51,250 nt of DNA from Plakobranchus ocellatus. Lineage: Eukaryota; Mollusca; Gastropoda; Plakobranchidae. The stretch lies in NCBI GenBank assembly GCA_019648995.1, contig BLXT01006926.1, positions 2,138,157 through 2,189,406 of the forward strand, given 5' to 3'. Position 1 is the stretch's first letter, and each line of letters begins with the position of its first letter. The notes beneath the pieces were generated by a model. The model was not told the DNA's origin. It did no database searches and was given only the letters and a program-made list of their open reading frames with translations. The translations under genes and the position numbers were made by a program. Positions 46,501-51,250 of the stretch are shown here, piece by piece.

Positions 46501-49500
46501 TGGGACAAAATGCAAGATCTATAAAGGCAAGTGTCCTTTGTATACAATTGTTGGAAAGCTGACCCTTTCAAGCCTTATTGCAGAAGATACTTTTTGTTTT
46601 ATTTTCAAGGTACAATAAATATATTAAAGTTAATTTTTGCAGCTATGAAGCTGAGCTGTCATTCAAATTCATTGCCTGAATACTGTCAATTTACAGAAAT
46701 GGTTTTATCTGAAGCAAATCCTAACAAAATTAATAAAATAAAATTACCAGCACTATATTAAAAATTAATAGAGTCATGTGAACAAAAAAGTGAAAAGATT
46801 ATGCCCATATTTACTGAGAAAAAGAAAATAAAATGTGTGAGTAATGCTCCATTGAAACCTTACCCTAGTTCAGCCAGTGGAGTGCAGAATTTGGAATAAT
46901 CATGATCTGACTGAAATAAAATGAAAACATGTGGTGTTACATAAAAAGAAAAAAGAAGGTAAAGAGATTAAATTAAATTATATGCACACCTATACAAAGC
47001 TTTTCAAGTAGGTACATCTTTTGTTCTGAAATATCATCCAAAATAAGATTAAATTTTCAAACTTACTATTGAACTAAGTTAAATCACAAACAAATGAAAT
47101 ATTTGTTGTGCATTCATATTCACCAAAAAGCAAATGAAGCTTTTATTTTTGGGAGTAAAAGTGTTATTTTTGTGTGAGGGTCATCGCATGCTTACACAAA
47201 GCTTGGCGTAATGCACCTCGAAACCCTCATATTATTTGTTATTTCTGCCCTGTCCTAGAGAACAGCTTGACTCTTTCACTGTCTCTTCAGAGGCAGATTA
47301 TTCAGTTCAAAATCATTTACCAGTATGCAGTATCAATATTTTTTGATAAAAGGACAAAATTTTTTGGAATGTTATGCCATCCAAAGGAAAAAAAACAACT
47401 TAGATAAAAAAGAGCTCATTTAAATGCAAGTAGGCATGTATGTTACATTGAAAGAAGGATAAGAATTGAAAGATTTAATAAATTAAAAAACTTTTTTTCT
47501 AAAATGAAATAAATCTTATTTCACTTATATGATGAAAATGAGCAAAGGTATCATGAAGAAAAATTAAATATTTGCAATTGAGCAAATAAAGTATAAATGT
47601 AAGGCACTAGAAAAGTGCAAAAAAATACTGCTACAAAATTATCAGACAAAAATAATTAAACATTTCATGGCTGTTGTAGCGGTAGCTGTAACTCAATAGT
47701 GTACCAGGTGAAAACTAAAATTAGCCACACCGTTGCACTATTAGCAAATGCTCTTGCCAAAGTTAGCAAGTCTTATCTTCCCCACCCTCCACAAGCCTTT
47801 TGCAGTAAAACTGTGCATGTGTGCCAATATTAGGAGATGTGCCACACGGCATGAAACAATGCAGCAAATTTAAAGCTATATATTTTCACCTTAGGCCTGG
47901 GTTTGTTGTTTTTTTTTTATATCAAAGCAAAAACAATTAAGACACAACTTTGCAATATGGGTTGAATTCTTTCTAAATTTACTTCTAGATCATCTGCTTG
48001 ATCCTTTTTTTTATTTAGATCTACTTCATCATCATGTTGAAATATCAGTCATATGCTAGATTCAGAAAATCATTTAACTCCATGGCTTGACTTTTATCTA
48101 CAATTTTTAGCTACCTACCCTCTTAAAACATATTTTTTTTCTTTTTAAAGGCATTTTAACGGGGGGAAAAGTACATCAGGTGATAAATAAATAATCAGGG
48201 AATCTTTTACACCTGGTTTAAACACCAATTTTTCTTCTTTTGATGACATTTCTGGGTGACTTTACCCCCTTAATTTCAATAATACAGTGCATTTTTTTTT
48301 TAATATTACCCACTTTGACAGCATATTCTTTAAAAACCAGTGAGGGAGGCAGCTGCTGGAGCACTGCAGTATTGAGGTCATGGAGAGGATAACCACATAG
48401 CTGCAAAGTCTGGTGTGACAAAATGGGAAGATATCTATGCACATCCCCCATACCCAGGCCGTCATCCTCTGTCTGACCCAGAATAAAACTACTCAGTCGA
48501 GGACCAGCACTGACAAAACTGGACAATAGAAAGACACAAACACATAAGACATAGAGGATAACAATTGCATTTCCGTAATTATCGCAATAATTTATAGTAA
48601 TTTTTCAAGCACATTAGTCCTCATGTGAACCTTGAATCAAATTCAAAACAAGTTGACAGACGCTAAATTCATTAAAATCATGCAAATGAAATGTAAACAG
48701 CTTTCAGAATAGCTTATTTTGCAGTGATTGAAACATAGCTGACAAAATAACCATAGTCAATCTTTTCTTATTCAGTTGTCAAGTAATGATTGCAATCAAC
48801 CACATTAACTTCTAATTCCATGAACAAAATACTAATTAATTAAAACTGAGAGATATGAAAGCAATTTGCTTTATACTATGTGTATCCTCTGTATTCTACC
48901 TCAACTAAGAAAATACATAGATTATTTGTACTTCCTTATTTACATTGACATATAATTACTTTTCAAATAAAAAAGAACAGAACCATGCAAAAGCCATGTT
49001 TCAAATATTTTTCTTCAATAGGCTTTTTAAGACCTTAACCTCTTGAGTGTGTAAGACCAACTTGTAACTCTAGAAAATGGCAAAAAAAAAAAGCATCCGA
49101 GTACATACCACTGGAAATTTTTTTTTTCACTTTTATTTTTTAACAAAATATTTTATCTGATGATTCGCACGTTTATTCCTAAATGTCATGAAAACAGATG
49201 AAAATGAGTATTTACTCAGCATTTTCAAAGCATGCCAGGAAGTCCTGGAACACTGAGTAGAGCTTAGAGAGATCTTCAAACTGCACTCTAGGCCCAACCT
49301 CTACTACAGGGATCAGCTGCATGCGGCGTCTCTCACAAAATTCTGCAATCCACAACACCTCACTGTAGATTTCGAAGTTAAAAGAAAGTCAGTTCATTGA
49401 TCTACTAGCTTTTCAAGTGTAACAAGATTATTTTACTAAAAGAAAGACATGAGCTTGTGTTACAATGAGACTCATCTGCATGATATCAGGCTTTTGTCAA

Positions 49501-50481
49501 AATTGCTTGAAAGGAGTTGAAAATCATAAATGCAGAGATTTATTGATTTTCCTTTAATCGGTTGGAGAAGGTATGAGACTTTATCTACTTTAGTACTCAT
49601 GACTAAATATTGACTTCTTCACAACCTAAATCAAGAAATTATGTCACTTTTTGTTTTTCCTCCATCAGTTTCATAAAATTGCATCTCATTTTTCAATGTT
49701 TGAAAATCACAACACAAAACTTGCCTTGTGACTAGTTTTAATGAGTTGGATATTACACAGTTTGATTTTAAGAAAATTCCTTGCCGTATACCTTTTGAAA
49801 AAAAAGTCCAGTAAACACTTATTCTTGGCAAAGTTTCAGCATCGCTAAATTTAATTCTCATCATGGTGCAGTCCAAAGTCACAGAGTTTGTACAATAAAC
49901 AGATGCCTCAATATGTGTAAACTGTGAGCTGATGTGATAGGTTTCAAAATATTTTAAATAAGTCCCTCATGCAGAAACATAATTTTTAATGATATCAAGA
50001 ATTGCTGCTTGCCTCTGATCATTTATACTTAATTGGGGAAAAAAACGCAACAAAAATTCTTGTCGAAAACTAAATTTAAGTATATCCTCTCATTCCTCAA
50101 AAATGTATTTGCAAAGAGAAATTAAAAAAAAACAAAAAAAACCAACAACAAGAACACAATATATGAATGTAAAGATGTGGACTTTTTTTAAAATCTAAAT
50201 CTAGATAGCATTCACAAAATAACAAAAGAAATCCTTTAAAAGAATACAAAAAATAAAAAACTAAGACACACTCTTAAAAAGAACTATGATATGGTTAGAT
50301 ATAAGTATAAACTCTTGTATTTGTCCCATATCTTTATAACAATGGGAGATAAAATAGAAACCAAAGATAAATGCAGATAAGAATTCACTGAACAATTATA
50401 TAAAAGACAGCCATACCTGCTAGAGTAAGGACACTGCCACTGAGGAGGAAGATTGCTGTGGAACCGTGTGTACAGATAGAC
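40400..50481 (-). CDS. GH20/hexosaminidase-D-like glycosidase, 3' ten exons (5' end outside window)
   Basis: Exons in coding order: 50481-50417, 49362-49216, 48518-48314, 46910-46864, 45670-45448, 44352-44217, 43001-42895, 42763-42639, 41696-41580 and 40568-40400. They join in frame into 1341 nt, 446 residues plus TGA. The order of motifs follows the GH20 branch near hexosaminidase D: a barrel strand with ERRRMQLIPVVEVG, then LGQTEDDGLGMGD where the catalytic Asp-Glu should be, then FVCPGTAAWNSLAG, CDWTGKGH and AAGLSWN. FVCPGT..WNS is the best family signature. The last 170 residues look alpha-helical, as in related proteins. Such enzymes remove terminal N-acetylhexosamine by substrate-assisted catalysis. 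Here the Asp of the pair is Thr (residue 87 of this partial chain), so activity is in doubt. Upstream exons, including the start codon and any signal peptide, lie to the right of the window. Confidence 0.8.
41580..41696 (-). CDS. GH20-like exon I
   Basis: The acceptor is TTTTTTCAG. It encodes IGKALVLSGRKPDSQAGYSA then a helical segment ending RTDLANR. The donor is CAG|GTGGGT. Confidence 0.85.
41697..42638 (-). other. GH20-like intron H-I
   Basis: The 942-base AT-rich intron has no embedded feature recognised. Confidence 0.6.
42639..42763 (-). CDS. GH20-like exon H
   Basis: The acceptor is AATTTTACAG. It encodes SVTRIIRKFMSSLTTADSQ, then KQELQLACELMLLAC, a long amphipathic helix. The donor AA|GTAAGT is a perfect match. 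Confidence 0.85.
42895..43001 (-). CDS. GH20-like exon G
   Basis: The acceptor is TCTATGCAG. It encodes VDSFSDLPEEQGSILYRFLT then HPDGVPLEFLSAEALQ. The donor is CAG|GTAAAT. Confidence 0.85.
43002..44216 (-). other. GH20-like intron F-G
   Basis: The 1215-base intron has several open frames on the minus strand (about 43449-43919), but none shows a recognisable motif or exon-like flanks. Confidence 0.6.
44217..44352 (-). CDS. GH20-like exon F
   Basis: The acceptor is GCTTTCCAG. It encodes NFVSSSLPALLNQHVFKDRA then GVMGGIVLELGTAETFLVQ, where relatives have a helical region after the barrel. The donor CAG|GTAAGA is strong (after CAGCCAG). Confidence 0.85.
44353..45447 (-). other. GH20-like intron E-F with possible coding relic
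   Basis: The 1095-base intron contains T-rich runs (44881-44895, 45018-45033). On the minus strand are two short protein-like stretches: one at 45009-44902 (GEDIEAILKVYPKIRDIYPI and on) and one at 44856-44761 (MDKRYRRTKAKERKKDNEYQ and on). They are in different frames and separated by stops. This may be the remains of a transposon or retrocopy; I do not recognise a family. Confidence 0.3.
45448..45670 (-). CDS. GH20-like exon E: FVCPGT motif
   Basis: The acceptor is TTTTTCCAG. It encodes GMNYFVCPGTAAWNSLAGCP, a Ser/Ala-rich helix, GLVVCDWTGKGHLNHQP and AAGLSWNNNTDI. This is the most recognisable part of the gene. The donor is ATT|GTGAGT. Confidence 0.9.
45671..46863 (-). other. GH20-like intron D-E
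   Basis: The 1193-base AT-rich intron has no embedded feature recognised. Confidence 0.6.
46864..46910 (-). CDS. GH20-like exon D (47 nt)
   Basis: The acceptor is TTATTTCAG and the donor TAGG|GTAAGG. It encodes SDHDYSKFCTPLAEL, the segment that in relatives leads directly into the FVCPGT motif (a pattern like HPFDE...LAELG). Confidence 0.82.
46911..48313 (-). other. GH20-like intron C-D
   Basis: The 1403-base AT-rich intron has no embedded feature recognised. Confidence 0.6.
48314..48518 (-). CDS. GH20-like exon C: altered catalytic pair
   Basis: The acceptor is TTGTCCAG. It encodes FVSAGPRLSSFILGQTEDDG then LGMGDVHRYLPILSH through LVFKEYAVK. The Thr-Glu at 48472-48467 aligns with the Asp-Glu catalytic pair of GH20 enzymes. 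The donor AAA|GTGGGT is chosen over a nearby GTAATA because only it keeps frame with the next exon. Confidence 0.85.
48519..49215 (-). other. GH20-like intron B-C
   Basis: The 697-base intron is AT-rich and featureless by eye. The exon B donor abuts an in-frame TAA formed by the splice junction (GAG TAA), so retention would truncate the protein at once. Confidence 0.6.
49216..49362 (-). CDS. GH20-like exon B
   Basis: The acceptor is ATCTACAG. It encodes EVLWIAEFCERRRMQLIPVV then EVGPRVQFEDL and a helix. Relatives read IPL.QTFGH here; this copy reads IPVVEVGPRV. The donor is GA|GTAAAT. Confidence 0.85.
49363..50416 (-). other. GH20-like intron A-B
   Basis: The 1054-base AT-rich intron has A-rich patches at about 50122-50152. 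No embedded feature is recognised. Confidence 0.6.
50417..50481 (-). CDS. GH20-like exon A (first visible)
   Basis: The acceptor is CACATCCAG and the donor AGCAG|GTATGG. It encodes VYLYTRFHSNLPPQWQCPYS then S, matching the place where relatives have a LEYED-type strand of the barrel. It starts in phase 0, so at least one earlier exon must exist. Confidence 0.75.
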
Positions 50482-51250
50482 CTGGATGTGATAAATTAAC
50501 ATAACAACTCATTCAAGGACCAAATGTAGGTTTGTCAACCTGTAAAAGTTACATTTTTTGTATTTTCATAGCCGAAATGTTTAAAATCACTCACTGCCAT
50601 TAATGAATTGTGGTGTCATAGTTGCATTTGTACAGTAAAGTAAAAGATAAATGAATTTGCATATATAATGTTTGGAATTTCACAGCTCAAGGTGTAAAAG
50701 CTATGCACAATCAAAAAAACTAAATAAATAAAGATATGTCACCACTCACGACCATGCCATGACTTTTGATAGAGAAAGACATGAAACTTTTTTTTAAAGC
50801 TTTTGTTGCTCATTTAAGAAAAAAAATTGTCAAGCTTTTGTTATAACTAGACAATTTGAAGCTTATATTTTGAAAATCTGGACATTTGCCCTTGCTTTTC
50901 TGGTGCAGTTTGAGACACCTGTCACTTGAAACTTTAACACTTTCTGTTTTTGTTGTTGTAAGTTGTTTTTTTTTTTTTTTTAAAATTTTGATATTGAATT
51001 GAGTCAACTTTTAGCTGAGGTAATGCATAGACCTCTCCTATACCGCTACCCTTGAGGGTAGCGGTATAGGAGACATAGGGATAAAACCCTACCCTATAAA
51101 CAGGAGAAGTAAGGCGTCTCCTTCCCTCCGCTAGCCTGTGGGAGACCCTTGGGCAAGGTCGAATACCCACTTAGCCCCCCGATCAGGGACACGTGAACTC
51201 AGGGTAAGCAGCTGAGGGATGAAGAGGAGAGCAGCCAAAATAGTTTTGGA
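50482..51250. other. Right edge: intron of the GH20-like gene with repetitive DNA
   Basis: Exon A starts in phase 0, so this stretch should be intron, with the missing 5' exons further right. I see no further GH20-like coding segment. The part from about 51003 to 51250 is noticeably less AT-rich and looks like inserted repeat DNA, with a 17-base inverted repeat at 51035-51072. Confidence 0.55.
51035..51072. repeat. Perfect 17-bp inverted repeat with 4-base loop
   Basis: The arms 51035-51051 (CTCCTATACCGCTACCC) and 51056-51072 are exact reverse complements separated by TTGA. The surrounding sequence is more GC-rich than the rest of the window. It may mark the end of a mobile element that continues past the window edge. 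Confidence 0.9.

Noticed and set aside
48308..48313. Alternative donor GTAATA just downstream of the GH20-like exon C end
   Set aside because: It would shift the next exon out of frame; AAA|GTGGGT keeps the conserved LVFKEYAVK-SDHDY reading.
51132..51168. TAGCCTGTGGG and GGTCGAATACC, resembling the A and B boxes of a tRNA-derived SINE
   Set aside because: They are only about 25 bases apart, too close for a tRNA-type promoter, and no acceptor stem is visible. The region is still listed as possible repeat DNA.
1..51250. CRISPR arrays, bacterial operons, ribosomal RNA genes
   Set aside because: None is present: repeats found are microsatellites or transposons, and genes are intron-split eukaryotic ones.

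Overview
This is a eukaryotic nuclear window: AT-rich DNA with genes split into many short exons by GT-AG introns, long introns full of homopolymers and microsatellites, and several decayed DNA and non-LTR transposons. The gene content (an animal-type GH3 beta-xylosidase-like enzyme with a signal peptide and a GH20/hexosaminidase-D-like enzyme), together with scattered AGATCT hexamer repeats and RTE-type retrotransposon relics, fits an invertebrate, most likely a gastropod mollusc. That assignment is inference; no marker gene settles it.

Layout. Positions 1-3440 are AT-rich with no gene seen. At 3448-4364 lie a TATC microsatellite, a triplet microsatellite and a near-perfect 237-bp tandem duplication. 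Positions 4871-7404 hold a decayed RTE-like retrotransposon (endonuclease then reverse transcriptase). From 9926 to 29348 on the + strand is a complete 14-exon gene for a secreted GH3 enzyme of 785 residues. All 14 exons join in frame. Its introns carry an assembly gap (12477-12490), a piggyBac relic with TTAA ends (16148-16866), a second 5'-truncated RTE copy (25085-26386) and a TTAA-flanked MITE (27856-28168).

Positions 29349-40399 are an 11-kb gene-free interval with a second copy of the MITE (34968-35290), a large TC repeat with a gap, and a three-copy tandem repeat. From 50481 down to 40400 on the - strand are the last ten exons (446 residues plus stop) of a GH20/HexD-like glycosidase. 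Its 5' part lies beyond the window. Near the right edge is a perfect 17-bp inverted repeat (51035-51072) in what looks like repetitive sequence.

The two genes are tail to tail. Both belong to glycoside hydrolase families, but nothing in the sequence ties them to one pathway. The observations most worth a second look are the replacement of the GH20 Asp-Glu catalytic pair by Thr-Glu, a duplicated 3' splice site in front of GH3 exon 11, an unusually weak donor after GH3 exon 5, and the paired TTAA MITEs. I saw no convincing new multi-gene system.
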